Positions 16,479 through 23,791 of a stretch of 64,000 nt of DNA are shown here, in pieces. Below the pieces are notes generated by a model. It saw only the letters and a program-made list of their open reading frames with translations, was not told the DNA's origin and searched no databases. Each line of letters opens with the position of its first letter. The first letter of the stretch is position 1. The DNA is from Vulcanimicrobiota bacterium (GTDB taxonomy: Bacteria; Vulcanimicrobiota; Vulcanimicrobiia; Vulcanimicrobiales; Vulcanimicrobiaceae): contig PLWS01000002.1 of assembly GCA_003151115.1 (NCBI GenBank), positions 620,001 through 684,000 of the forward strand. The letters run 5' to 3'. Made by a program: the position numbers and the translations under genes.

Positions 16479-17504
16479 ATGACCGAAAAGCAGAGCGAAT
16501 ACTGCATAGGGCTCGTGAAATCGGCCTTGGATGATCTCGAAGCCGAAAATGCCCGCTTAAGCGCCGTCATACGAAAATGCCTTCGCATCGCGCGTTTGCG
16601 AAACGACTTTGATAATTTGTGGTGGCTCAATTATGAATTGTTAGACTTGAGCACGGACAATCGCATCGCAGTGCAAGAATTTGCATCGAAAGAACTTTCT
16701 CCCCATTACACTCGCGACCTATTTGAACAGCGCGCCAAAGAGTACGAGGACGCTTTTGTTGCAGAGCGCAAGTTTCCCGATTTGCAATCCGCAGCTACGA
16801 AAAAGCCAAAACTATTAAACCAGAATGAAAGCATAGAAATCATCGAATCACGGATCGCGTCGCTTGAGGCAGACTTGTTCGGACCCCCGGCACCTCATAA
16901 TCAGGGAGTCGCTCGTATGCTGCGACAACAACAAATTAACAACCTCAAAAAAATTGTGGCGCGCGTTTCTCAGCGCGTTCACACGTTCTTAAGTCTAACG
17001 GAAGCGCAGTTGCTCGCCGGCCAAGTTAATGCCGACATATTCGAAAGGAATAGAGAATACGTTGACTCCCAGCTAAAGAAAATTGCGCCCGATGCTCTCG
17101 AAAAATTCGCTGCTGTTTATAAACGGGTTGAAGAGGGCGAAGAGGAGGCAAAAAGTCAGGCGCTGCTGTCGTGCAGACGTATTCTAAAATGCGTTGCGGA
17201 CGCTGTATATCCGGCATCCAACGCCGCCGTCGTCGGCTCTGATGGTCTATCCCGAGTATTGACGGAGGACGGGTACATTGCACGACTTTGGCAATTCGTT
17301 TTTGAGCGTCTAGGGCAGACGACATCCAGCAAACTCATAAAGGTTCAGATCGAGGACCTCGGCCACCGCATAGATCGTGTATACGATCTAGCGAACAAAG
17401 GTACTCACGTCACTGTGTCAGATTTCGAACTGGACCAATGCGCGAGCCAAACATATCTTCTGGTCGGTGATCTTTTACGCATCCACGATCAAGGCGCGGC
17501 CTAG
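16479..17504 (+). CDS. AbiTii-like abortive infection protein
   Basis: A 341-residue protein counted from ATG 16479. The frame is open from 16380 but that part runs through a hairpin repeat, so it is left out. The N-terminus matches the AbiTii domain pattern: SALDDLEAENARLSAVIRKCLRIARL followed by LWWLNYELLDL. The middle is helical and coiled-coil-like. The C-terminal third (SCRRILKCVADAVYPA, then VYDLANKGTHVTVSDFE) resembles regions found in other abortive-infection proteins. The name implies halting phage growth by stopping the host cell, but that is not shown here. It is bracketed by 32-bp direct repeats, which suggests separate acquisition. Confidence 0.6.
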   Translation: MTEKQSEYCIGLVKSALDDLEAENARLSAVIRKCLRIARLRNDFDNLWWLNYELLDLSTDNRIAVQEFASKELSPHYTRDLFEQRAKEYEDAFVAERKFPDLQSAATKKPKLLNQNESIEIIESRIASLEADLFGPPAPHNQGVARMLRQQQINNLKKIVARVSQRVHTFLSLTEAQLLAGQVNADIFERNREYVDSQLKKIAPDALEKFAAVYKRVEEGEEEAKSQALLSCRRILKCVADAVYPASNAAVVGSDGLSRVLTEDGYIARLWQFVFERLGQTTSSKLIKVQIEDLGHRIDRVYDLANKGTHVTVSDFELDQCASQTYLLVGDLLRIHDQGAA

Positions 17505-17564
17505 TATCGTTAGCAAGGTTCCCAAGTGCGTACGTATTTGCCGCCCTAGCCACTCGCGATAAGC

Positions 17565-17596
17565 GACACAGCCGCCCGGCTCCCGGCACAGGGGGG
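17565..17596 (+). repeat. Direct repeat, right copy, after the AbiTii-like gene
   Basis: GACACAGCCGCC followed by CTCCCGGCACAGGGGGG repeats the left copy at 16395-16426 with few differences, 1,170 bases away and 60 bases after the stop codon. It lacks the closing hairpin arm of the left copy. Together the two copies bracket exactly one gene. Confidence 0.7.
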
Positions 17597-17716
17597 CCTC
17601 GTTTTCCCGGCTCCTGGCTCCTATCCCCTCGTGACGGTGCCCTCTCCAATCGGCTGACGCATCACCTCGCGACCCACCATGCTGGTCAATCGGAACTGAC
17701 CACCATTTGACCACGA

Positions 17717-17980
17717 CTACCGTTGTGTCTTTTGAAGAAGTCTCTTAAGAAATTGCACTGGTTCAATGTTGAGGTATGACAGAACCTCGATAAGTTCTAC
17801 TACGTCAAGTCGCCGCTCGCCAGTTTCAATTTTCGAAACGAATGACTGCGGCTTGCCGAGCATTCTCGAAAGCCGAACTTGTGTGAAGCCAGCCTTCATC
17901 CGCTCTTCGGCTAGCATCCTTCGAAGGCGCTTGTATCGCTCCGAATAAATCGATTTGGTCAACGGGTGTTTCCCACACAC
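17717..17980 (-). CDS. XRE-family transcription regulator
   Basis: An 87-residue Cro/C1-type repressor. The five-helix DNA-binding fold is plain: RRMLAEERMKAGFTQVRLSRML, then the recognition helix PQSFVSKIETGERRLDVVEL, then IEVLSYLNIEPVQFLKRLL. It is transcribed leftward and diverges from the membrane-protein gene at 18099, whose promoter it could control. No toxin or phage partner is evident next to it. The family is certain; the target is inferred from position only. Confidence 0.88.
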   Translation of the reverse strand: MCGKHPLTKSIYSERYKRLRRMLAEERMKAGFTQVRLSRMLGKPQSFVSKIETGERRLDVVELIEVLSYLNIEPVQFLKRLLQKTQR

Positions 17981-18098
17981 TCATTATCAAACCTGATTCA
18001 GTATATCCCAATATAGGATACTAATTAAGAGTTGGGAATCTACTTGTCTGACGTCTAGGGATGCACCAGAAACGACAATGTGGAGGCGGACACGACAA

Positions 18099-19187
18099 AT
18101 GAATAATGACTCTTTTAGTTCTCTGATTGTTTTATGCCTTATCGTGTCATTGGTCGGCTTCGCGTCGGCAATTACGCAAAGCCGACGCAAACTCAGATCA
18201 GGGTGGCACTTCGCGACCGCGTTCATATGTTTTGCGGCGGCCATGGCCATGATATTCGGGGTCGCGTGGAACCCACCTAACGACGCGATCTCGCGCTTAA
18301 ATCAAACCAAAAGGTCGCCGCAGACAGTTGTTAGGAAAATGCCACATCCCGCCCCGGATACTGCATCCGCATGTGTAGATGCTCCCATGCTATTCGCCAC
18401 CGCTAATACCAGTGACCAGCACCATCATACCGCTGATATCGCCCGCCAGTTTGATAAAGCCGCAGATGAATACGGCCAGTGCGCACGCCTGCCAAAACAG
18501 AACGGTGGGGCTTCCGATGCGGCGTACGAGTTTTCGGAAAGTGCAGCCACGCGCATGACCGCCGCCCAAGAATGGGACCTCATCGGAGATTTACCAAAAA
18601 GTCTAAAAGAGCACTATGTGGTTCTTAATCAAGCGCGCGAAATGTATAGGAGCAATCCAGATCATCGCCAAGCGAATGACCTCATATCTGGCGCGCAAGA
18701 CGAGATCAAAGACTTGCAAAGACGAATCAAATTATCGCACGCCGATAACCCCAGATTAGCCAAAGCAATCGCTTATTGGACTCATGCGTCAAATGCACTT
18801 CTGGGAGCAGACCTCGATGCTATAAAGGCGGGACGACTCGCCGACGCCGGTGATAAGGCGGAGGCATCTCGGATACTGAAAGAATCTACTCTATACGTTG
18901 GCGACGGATTAGCGCAGTTTCCAGAGGATTCGGGAAAGTCCATTCTTGGGGATAACCTGCCCGACGGATGGGAAGACGTACAGGGCGATCTGTCTGATGC
19001 CTTCGATCAAACAACAATAGCATTAAATAAACTCAGGGAATACTTGGATACGAATTACCCTTCGGCGCTCGCAGATTCTAAGGATGCATTTTTATTGCGA
19101 GCGGATTACCTCAAGAGTGCAACTACGCAAGCGCGTAAACATGTAAGGGATTTAGGCGGTAATGATAAGGATATTCCAAGTGTGTGA
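18099..19187 (+). CDS. Two-helix membrane protein with helical extracytoplasmic region
   Basis: A 362-residue protein starting at ATG 18099, with GGAGG twelve bases ahead. Two membrane helices lie close to the N-terminus (SSLIVLCLIVSLVGFASAI and HFATAFICFAAAMAMIFGVAW). The rest is a long soluble region, mostly helical, with TPR-like character (FDKAADEYGQCARL, EHYVVLNQAREMYRSNPDH, KAEASRILKEST). No catalytic motif is seen. It diverges from the XRE regulator gene. Function is unknown; its place in the island beside defence genes is the only hint. Confidence 0.65.
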   Translation: MNNDSFSSLIVLCLIVSLVGFASAITQSRRKLRSGWHFATAFICFAAAMAMIFGVAWNPPNDAISRLNQTKRSPQTVVRKMPHPAPDTASACVDAPMLFATANTSDQHHHTADIARQFDKAADEYGQCARLPKQNGGASDAAYEFSESAATRMTAAQEWDLIGDLPKSLKEHYVVLNQAREMYRSNPDHRQANDLISGAQDEIKDLQRRIKLSHADNPRLAKAIAYWTHASNALLGADLDAIKAGRLADAGDKAEASRILKESTLYVGDGLAQFPEDSGKSILGDNLPDGWEDVQGDLSDAFDQTTIALNKLREYLDTNYPSALADSKDAFLLRADYLKSATTQARKHVRDLGGNDKDIPSV

Positions 19188-19301
19188 TTCCGCCTTTTGC
19201 TGATCACGGAGCCGCGTCGTCTGTGCCATTTACCGCATTACACTACAGGGTAAATTGTGAGCAGGGGCATCTGGTCAATTGACTCCGTTACGAAAAATCG
19301 G

Positions 19302-19745
19302 CTACGGTTTCAACTCACGCTCAATTTGCCGTCTTAATTCATCGGCTCGGTGAGAAAAATATGTTCCTAACAGCGTCGGTCGTGATTCGATGAATAATCT
19401 ATCGAATGCCGCAAGAACGGCGCGACGCTCCTCCGAATCGGTGCTGCTGCGAAAAACGTAACGGACTATTCGCGCATCAACCTCTAAACCCAGAAGGTAC
19501 CCATAAGCGGGCGAAATCGTCCCGTTCTGAACACACGCCGAAACTTGGCCTTGCGTTCCGATAGCCCAGGCGGATCGCTGAGCATGATCACCAACCGATG
19601 CGAGGTCCGTCGGATGTTCCACGGCTTCGATTATCTTAACGCGGCCCGGGCACGCGCTTACCGGCGCGGCATACTCGGACGCTTTGACGACGGTTCCGAC
19701 GCTGCTACAGGCGACGAGAGCGGCGAACGCAAGCGAGGCTTTCAT
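19302..19745 (-). CDS. Secreted hypothetical protein
   Basis: A 147-residue protein with a typical signal peptide (MKASLAFAALVACSSVGTVV, cleavage probably near VKASEY). The mature part contains two cysteines and ends in a helical stretch, FSHRADELRRQIERELK. The frame is open much further upstream through the attachment site, where it would encode GCWTRTNDPLINSP, an artefact of reading a tRNA backwards, so ATG 19745 is chosen. It is the last gene inside the right end of the island. No family recognised. Confidence 0.65.
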   Translation of the reverse strand: MKASLAFAALVACSSVGTVVKASEYAAPVSACPGRVKIIEAVEHPTDLASVGDHAQRSAWAIGTQGQVSACVQNGTISPAYGYLLGLEVDARIVRYVFRSSTDSEERRAVLAAFDRLFIESRPTLLGTYFSHRADELRRQIERELKP

Positions 19746-19778
19746 GCATAAAGCATACCACGGTGGGGCTATAGCCGG

Positions 19779-19801
19779 ATTTGGCTGCAGATTTGGCTGC
19801 A
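19779..19801. promoter_or_regulatory. Right arm-type integrase repeats
   Basis: Two direct ATTTGGCTGCA repeats (19779-19789 and 19791-19801), spaced as in the pair at 1272-1294. They lie about 120 bases left of the att core, while the left-end pair lies about 65 bases right of its core. In an excised circle the two pairs would flank the core, as P and P' arms do. Confidence 0.65.
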
Positions 19802-19923
19802 TATAACATGGACGAACTATATAGCGCGCGTGGACAAGGGTGGATCGCGTAACGCAGATAAACCCTTTACGTATGGACGTTTTAGTGCACTCTATGGACG
19901 CGGGCGGGTTGCTCCCTGTCGGA

Positions 19924-19968
19924 CTGTTAATCAGCGGGTCGTTGGTTCGAGTCCAACATCCGGAGCCA
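19924..19968 (+). repeat. Attachment site copy 2: 3' part of tRNA-Asn
   Basis: Identical to copy 1 over 45 bases from CTGTTAATC to GGAGCCA. The bases just before differ between the copies, which fixes the left edge of the shared core. No tRNA 5' half precedes it. It closes the 18.8-kb island and opens the 2.4-kb unit with the multicopper oxidase. Confidence 0.9.
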
Positions 19969-19972
19969 CGTA

Positions 19973-20013
19973 AAAGCCCGCCAAATCGAATGTTTGGCGG
20001 GCTTTCTATTTTT
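19973..20013 (+). terminator. Rho-independent terminator after att copy 2
   Basis: AAAGCCCGCCAAA (19973-19985) pairs perfectly over 13 bases with TTTGGCGGGCTTT (19993-20005), followed by CTATTTTT. It starts five bases after the CCA end. The multicopper oxidase start codon lies only six bases further on, so that gene's promoter must be within or before the hairpin, or its true start is later. Confidence 0.82.
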
Positions 20014-20018
20014 CGCCG

Positions 20019-21932
20019 ATGCCTCATCCATCACAGACGCAAGTGAGTAAGCAGGGGGCCCTTTTCGGCTCCGGAAAACTGACCGTACCGGGGAAAGGGC
20101 TTCTGCTTATTGTGATTGGCGTTCTTTTTGCGTTGGCTTCGCTGCAGAATGCGGCGACGAATGACAACCTCGTTGCCGCCGGACATCTCACGCGTTCGGA
20201 GCTGCGGGTTTCGCTTGATGCGCGCGTTGCGTTATGGCATCCTGATGACGCCGCGGGTCCCGGCATCCCGATCGAAACCTTCGCCGAGAACGGTAAAACG
20301 CCGCAAATTCCTGGTCCGCTCATCCGCGTTCGTGCGGGAACCATCGTGATCGCCAGCGTGCGCAATTCGATCCCGAATACGACGCTCACGCTGCACGGAA
20401 TGATCTCTCGTCCGGCGATTCGCGATGGGGCAATTGCGATTCCGTTCGGGACGACTCGACTCGTCCGCTTTCGGGCATCCGCACCCGGGACGTACCTGTA
20501 CTGGGCATCCACCACGGGAAAGGATATCGCCAATCGGTTCGGCGCGGATTCGCAGCTTTCAGGCGCACTGGTAATCGATCCCGCGGGCACAAAAAACGTT
20601 CCAGCCGATCGCATCTTTGTGATCAACGAGTGGATCAACGTGACCAGCAAACGCGGATCTCCGAATTTCAACTACGAACTGGACACGATTAACGGCAAAT
20701 CGTGGCCGTACACGGAACGTCTTTCCTACGCGCAAAATTCAACTGTTCGCTGGCGCTGGCTCAACGCAAGTATCGGTACGCACCCGCTGCACTTGCACGG
20801 GTTTTATTTTTCCGTAGCGTCGCGAGGCGATGGCGTGATGGACGATCTCTACGCGAGGCGCTCCGATCCCGAGGTTACCGAGCCGATCGCGCCGGGACAG
20901 ACATTCACGATGGTCTGGCACGCCGATCGTCCGGGACATTGGCTGTTCCATTGTCACTTTCCATATCATGTGATGCGTCACGCGCCGATCGCGGCAATGC
21001 TGGCAAAAAGTCCCGTTCACGCGGGCGACGATTTCATGAGCCGCATGGGGATGGGCGGATTAGTCCTCGCATTGACAGTACAGCCCTCGAAGGAGCTCGG
21101 CATCGCCGATCCGCCGGCAAAGCGACATGTTCGCCTCACTGTTGAACGAGCGCCTGACGATCGAGCCGACACGCCGTCATTCCGGTACCTTGTAAACGAG
21201 GACGGCCAGACGCGCACCGAGCCGGGGGCCATCGGTCCCCCGATTTTTTTGACGCGCGGTCAGGCGGCCTCGATTGATGTTACGAATCTGCTGGACGAAC
21301 CCACAAGCGTGCATTGGCACGGCATGGAGTTGCAAGACAGCTATTACGATGGGGTTCCGGGTTTCAGCGGCTTCGGCAACCACCGTGCGCAGCTCATAGC
21401 GCCGGGCGCGACATTTGAAGCTCGGATGACGCCGCCGCGCGCGGGCACGTTCATCTATCATACTCATGCGGACGACGTGTGGCAGCTCCAGGGTGGTCTG
21501 GTCGGCCCGCTCATCGTGCTCAAGCCGGGCCGCACATTCGATCCGAACACCGATCACATTTTTTCCATGACCACGACGCATGCGTTCAGCCTCAACATGC
21601 TCGTGAACGGCTTGCCTCAGCCGCCGGCGCTAACGATTCATGTGGGCGTCCTGCAGCGCTTCCGCTTTTTAAGCATGCTGACGATCTTTCCTGACGCGCT
21701 CGTTTCGCTGAGCGCGGCGAACCACACGCTGCAATGGAGTCCGCTCGCCGTGGACGGCGCCGACGTTGCGCTCGACCACCGCGTGCCCAAATCTGCCGTG
21801 GAAACGATTACGATTGGCCAGACCAAGGACTTCACATTCTTGCCGACGCGCCGCGGGGAACTCGTCCTGCAGTTCTGGCCAGACGAAAGCCTGCCGCGGA
21901 ACGTCGTGACCGTTCCGGTGCACGTTATTTGA
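20019..21932 (+). CDS. Multicopper oxidase with reversed active-site order
   Basis: A 637-residue protein with one N-terminal membrane helix (GLLLIVIGVLFALASL) and four cupredoxin-like domains. Copper motifs appear only in domains 2 and 3: HPLHLHG (255-261) and HCHFPYH (311-317, with the type 1 Cys), then VHWHG (431-435) and YHTHAD (480-485). Ordinary laccase-like enzymes show HWHG and HxH first and HPxHxHG and HCH last, so the order here is reversed. Domains 1 (LHGM, YLYWAS) and 4 have lost the ligands. All ten ligand positions seem present across domains 2-3, so oxidase activity toward metals or phenols, exported to the periplasm, is plausible. Start uncertain: ATG 20019 lacks a ribosome-binding site. 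Confidence 0.85.
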   Translation: MPHPSQTQVSKQGALFGSGKLTVPGKGLLLIVIGVLFALASLQNAATNDNLVAAGHLTRSELRVSLDARVALWHPDDAAGPGIPIETFAENGKTPQIPGPLIRVRAGTIVIASVRNSIPNTTLTLHGMISRPAIRDGAIAIPFGTTRLVRFRASAPGTYLYWASTTGKDIANRFGADSQLSGALVIDPAGTKNVPADRIFVINEWINVTSKRGSPNFNYELDTINGKSWPYTERLSYAQNSTVRWRWLNASIGTHPLHLHGFYFSVASRGDGVMDDLYARRSDPEVTEPIAPGQTFTMVWHADRPGHWLFHCHFPYHVMRHAPIAAMLAKSPVHAGDDFMSRMGMGGLVLALTVQPSKELGIADPPAKRHVRLTVERAPDDRADTPSFRYLVNEDGQTRTEPGAIGPPIFLTRGQAASIDVTNLLDEPTSVHWHGMELQDSYYDGVPGFSGFGNHRAQLIAPGATFEARMTPPRAGTFIYHTHADDVWQLQGGLVGPLIVLKPGRTFDPNTDHIFSMTTTHAFSLNMLVNGLPQPPALTIHVGVLQRFRFLSMLTIFPDALVSLSAANHTLQWSPLAVDGADVALDHRVPKSAVETITIGQTKDFTFLPTRRGELVLQFWPDESLPRNVVTVPVHVI

Positions 21933-22350
21933 GACGATTGTGATTCACAGGCGTACAGCCGGGATGAAGAAAGCCGTGCCTCGAGTCTACCGTCGTTTTA
22001 ACGCGCGAGCCACGATATGCGAGGAATGACCGCGATCTTTCACACTACGACGTCGTGTTCTGGGACAAAGACGGGAACATCCACATAACGTTTCGGCCGG
22101 CCGTGAAGCCCACTCGGCTGTTTGCAGACTGCGCTCCGGTCGGCGCAGCGCCTGCGGGCTTCATCATCAACTCCGCGACATCTGCACTAACACTCGTTTC
22201 CGGTCCGTGTTGACGAGCGTGCGATCCGAGCTCGCCCACATCTATGACCCCCGCGTTTGACCCCCGCCGCATCCCGACGCATGCGTCTAAACAGCTTTTA
22301 AATCGCCGCATCCACGAGCGATTCTAAACACGCCGCAGGCGTGCCGGGTT
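21933..22350. other. Gene-free right end of the 2.4-kb unit
   Basis: No gene is seen. From 22243 the sequence GACCCCCGCGTTTGACCCCC, later GCCGCATCCACGAGCG and GCAGGCGTGCCGGGTTCT, matches the stretch before att copy 1 and, in shortened form, 27953-28022. The duplicated GCCGCATCC within it (about 22265 and 22300) marks the endpoints of the deletion seen in the shortened copy. Confidence 0.55.
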
Positions 22351-22395
22351 CTGTTAATCAGCGGGTCGTTGGTTCGAGTCCAACATCCGGAGCCA
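22351..22395 (+). repeat. Attachment site copy 3: 3' part of tRNA-Asn
   Basis: The third identical 45-bp copy. It is the rightmost att site in the window and marks the end of the tandem array; ordinary-looking chromosomal genes follow. Confidence 0.9.
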
Positions 22396-22400
22396 AAATG

Positions 22401-22430
22401 CAAAGGGCCGCATATGCGGTCCTTTGTTCG
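22401..22430 (+). terminator. Hairpin after att copy 3
   Basis: CAAAGGGCCGCAT and ATGCGGTCCTTTG (22401-22426) form a 13-pair stem with one G-T pair and almost no loop, followed by TTCGTTC. The T-run is weak, so termination may be modest. The sequence is unrelated to the hairpins after copies 1 and 2. Confidence 0.6.
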
Positions 22431-22486
22431 TTCTGGGCGTCGATCATGACTCGGAATCGGTCGCGCTCTTCGTTATCCGGCGGCGC

Positions 22487-23035
22487 CTAATACCAAACGA
22501 TCTCCGCCGCGCGCCGCCCGTGGCTTTGGGGCTGTTCGTCGGGAAATCCCAGTGCGATAGGAAAGATCGGCATATGATCTTCGGCTATTCCGATTTCTTT
22601 CTTGGTGGCCGGCTGTTCGAGCCAAAACCGCGAAAACCCGATCGGACATGTCGCCAAACCGGCAGCATACGCGGCCAACATGAAATTCTGAGCTGCGAGG
22701 CAGCAGTCTTCCGCGGCTTGCCGTTCTGCCGAGATCGCGCAGATGATAACCAGCGCCGGGGCATCGTGAAAGATGTTTCCTTCCGGCGCATCGGGCAAAT
22801 ATGCTTTGGCACGATCCGAAAATGACTTGAGAATTTCTGAACCTTCAATAACTGCGAAAGCCCAGGGCTGACGATTCATCGCGCTTGGAGCTTGAATGGC
22901 GACGTCGATGAGGCGTTCGATTGTTAGGTGATCGGGAACCTCGCTGGTGTACCGCCGAATGGCACGGCGGCCGTAGATGGCCGACATGACGTCCATCCAG
23001 GGCTCCGCTTTGATCTGCGTTTTCACTTCGTGCAT
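22487..23035 (-). CDS. Nitroreductase-family flavoprotein
   Basis: A 182-residue FMN-dependent nitroreductase. The N-terminal FMN-binding pattern AIYGRRAIRRYTSE, then AIQAPSAMNRQPWAFAVIEG, is diagnostic, and the region QAAEDCCLAAQNFMLAAYAAGLATCPIGFSR matches the family. Such enzymes reduce nitro compounds or quinones with NAD(P)H. It is a close paralogue of the protein at 26391-26963, sharing AAEDCCLAAxNxMLAAYA and the GRR-S-H-GR ending. The two flank a stress operon. Natural substrate unknown. Confidence 0.92.
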   Translation of the reverse strand: MHEVKTQIKAEPWMDVMSAIYGRRAIRRYTSEVPDHLTIERLIDVAIQAPSAMNRQPWAFAVIEGSEILKSFSDRAKAYLPDAPEGNIFHDAPALVIICAISAERQAAEDCCLAAQNFMLAAYAAGLATCPIGFSRFWLEQPATKKEIGIAEDHMPIFPIALGFPDEQPQSHGRRAAEIVWY

Positions 23036-23104
23036 GATATGCTTTCCTTTTTTAGGCTGCGGTGTAGCCTTCGTGCTCCGCCGGTAAAGACTGCAACTTT
23101 ACCG

Positions 23105-23791
23105 TCAACTCGTCCCAACTTTAGGGTCCTCTTCCTTTAAATACAGGTAACGTTGAAACCAGCCGGCCGCGAGCTGCGCGACGGCATCAAGCGCTCCCGG
23201 TTCTTCAAATAAATGTGTAGCGCCCGGCACGACGTCATAGCCGTATTGACAGCTGAGCCGCGGCAGAATCTTCTCATGCAGATGTGCGACTGGAAAATCC
23301 AAGCCGCCGACAATCATGAGCAGGGGCGCATGCAGCTGCTCTAACCAGGAGCCGGCGAGATCGACGCGACCGCCGCGCGAGACGACGGCGCTCGTTTCAT
23401 TCCGGCGCTGAGCGGCAGCGATAATGGCCGCAGCAGCCCCGGTGCTCGCCCCGAATAAGCCCACGGGGAGATAAGTTACGGGTTCGTACGAATGCGCCCA
23501 GTCAATCATTCTTACGGTGCGCTCCGCCAGCATGGGAATATCGAAGCGCAGCGATGCCGTTCGCGTGTCGATGGCCTCTTCCTCAGGCGTAAGCAGATCG
23601 GCAAGGAGCGTTGCAAATCCGCTATCGTTTAACAGACGAGCCACATAGCGATTGCGGCTGCTGAGCCGGCTGCTGCCGCTGCCGTGCACGAAGATGACCA
23701 ATCCTTGCGCATTACGCGCGAGCGTTAGATCCCCGCTCAGCTCGATGTTGCCGGCAGGAATGGTGACTGGAAGAGCGCTTGTGCTAGACAC
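23105..23791 (-). CDS. Dienelactone-hydrolase-like alpha/beta hydrolase
   Basis: About 228 residues with the alpha/beta-hydrolase fold: oxyanion region VIFVHGSGSSRLSSRNR, nucleophile elbow VGLFGASTGAAAAI (Ser in GAST), an acid region after MIVGGLDFPV and a terminal His in PGATHLFEEPG. GTG near 23791 is preferred because an upstream extension would lie inside the preceding gene; the joint then overlaps by eight bases. In other bacteria similar hydrolases are fused or linked to phosphoribosyltransferases like the one two genes upstream, pointing to a shared but undefined stress function. Confidence 0.85.
   Translation of the reverse strand: MSSTSALPVTIPAGNIELSGDLTLARNAQGLVIFVHGSGSSRLSSRNRYVARLLNDSGFATLLADLLTPEEEAIDTRTASLRFDIPMLAERTVRMIDWAHSYEPVTYLPVGLFGASTGAAAAIIAAAQRRNETSAVVSRGGRVDLAGSWLEQLHAPLLMIVGGLDFPVAHLHEKILPRLSCQYGYDVVPGATHLFEEPGALDAVAQLAAGWFQRYLYLKEEDPKVGTS

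Larger units (their letters stand above)
1164..19968. mobile_element. Integrative defence island between tRNA-Asn att copies 1 and 2
   Basis: The 18.8-kb segment is bounded by identical 45-bp tRNA-Asn 3' fragments in direct orientation, with excisionase and tyrosine integrase genes just inside the left boundary, the standard layout of a tRNA-targeting genomic island. Paired ATTTGGCTGCA repeats near both ends (1272-1294 and 19779-19801) would form the two arms of attP in an excised circle. Cargo comprises a Rep-like gene with iteron-like repeats, a serine recombinase, type I restriction-modification, a Shedu nuclease, an AbiTii-like gene and several unknown membrane proteins. The interior is visibly more A+T-rich than the right-hand chromosome. 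No relaxase or conjugation genes are seen, so it is probably mobilised by others or moves only by excision and integration. Confidence 0.85.
19924..22395. mobile_element. 2.4-kb integrase-less unit carrying a multicopper oxidase
   Basis: The unit lies between att copies 2 and 3 and contains one gene (20019-21932). Its right end (22243-22350) is about 110 bases of sequence shared with the stretch before att copy 1, so this end belongs to a different element family from the 18.8-kb island. With no recombinase it would depend on integrases from elsewhere, or it is the remnant of a larger element. Boundaries are clear; mobility is inferred. Confidence 0.65.

Noticed and set aside
19746-20027. N-terminal extension GCWTRTNDPLINSP of the secreted protein at 19302
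   Set aside because: It reads through the terminator and tRNA fragment backwards; the true signal peptide begins at 19745.
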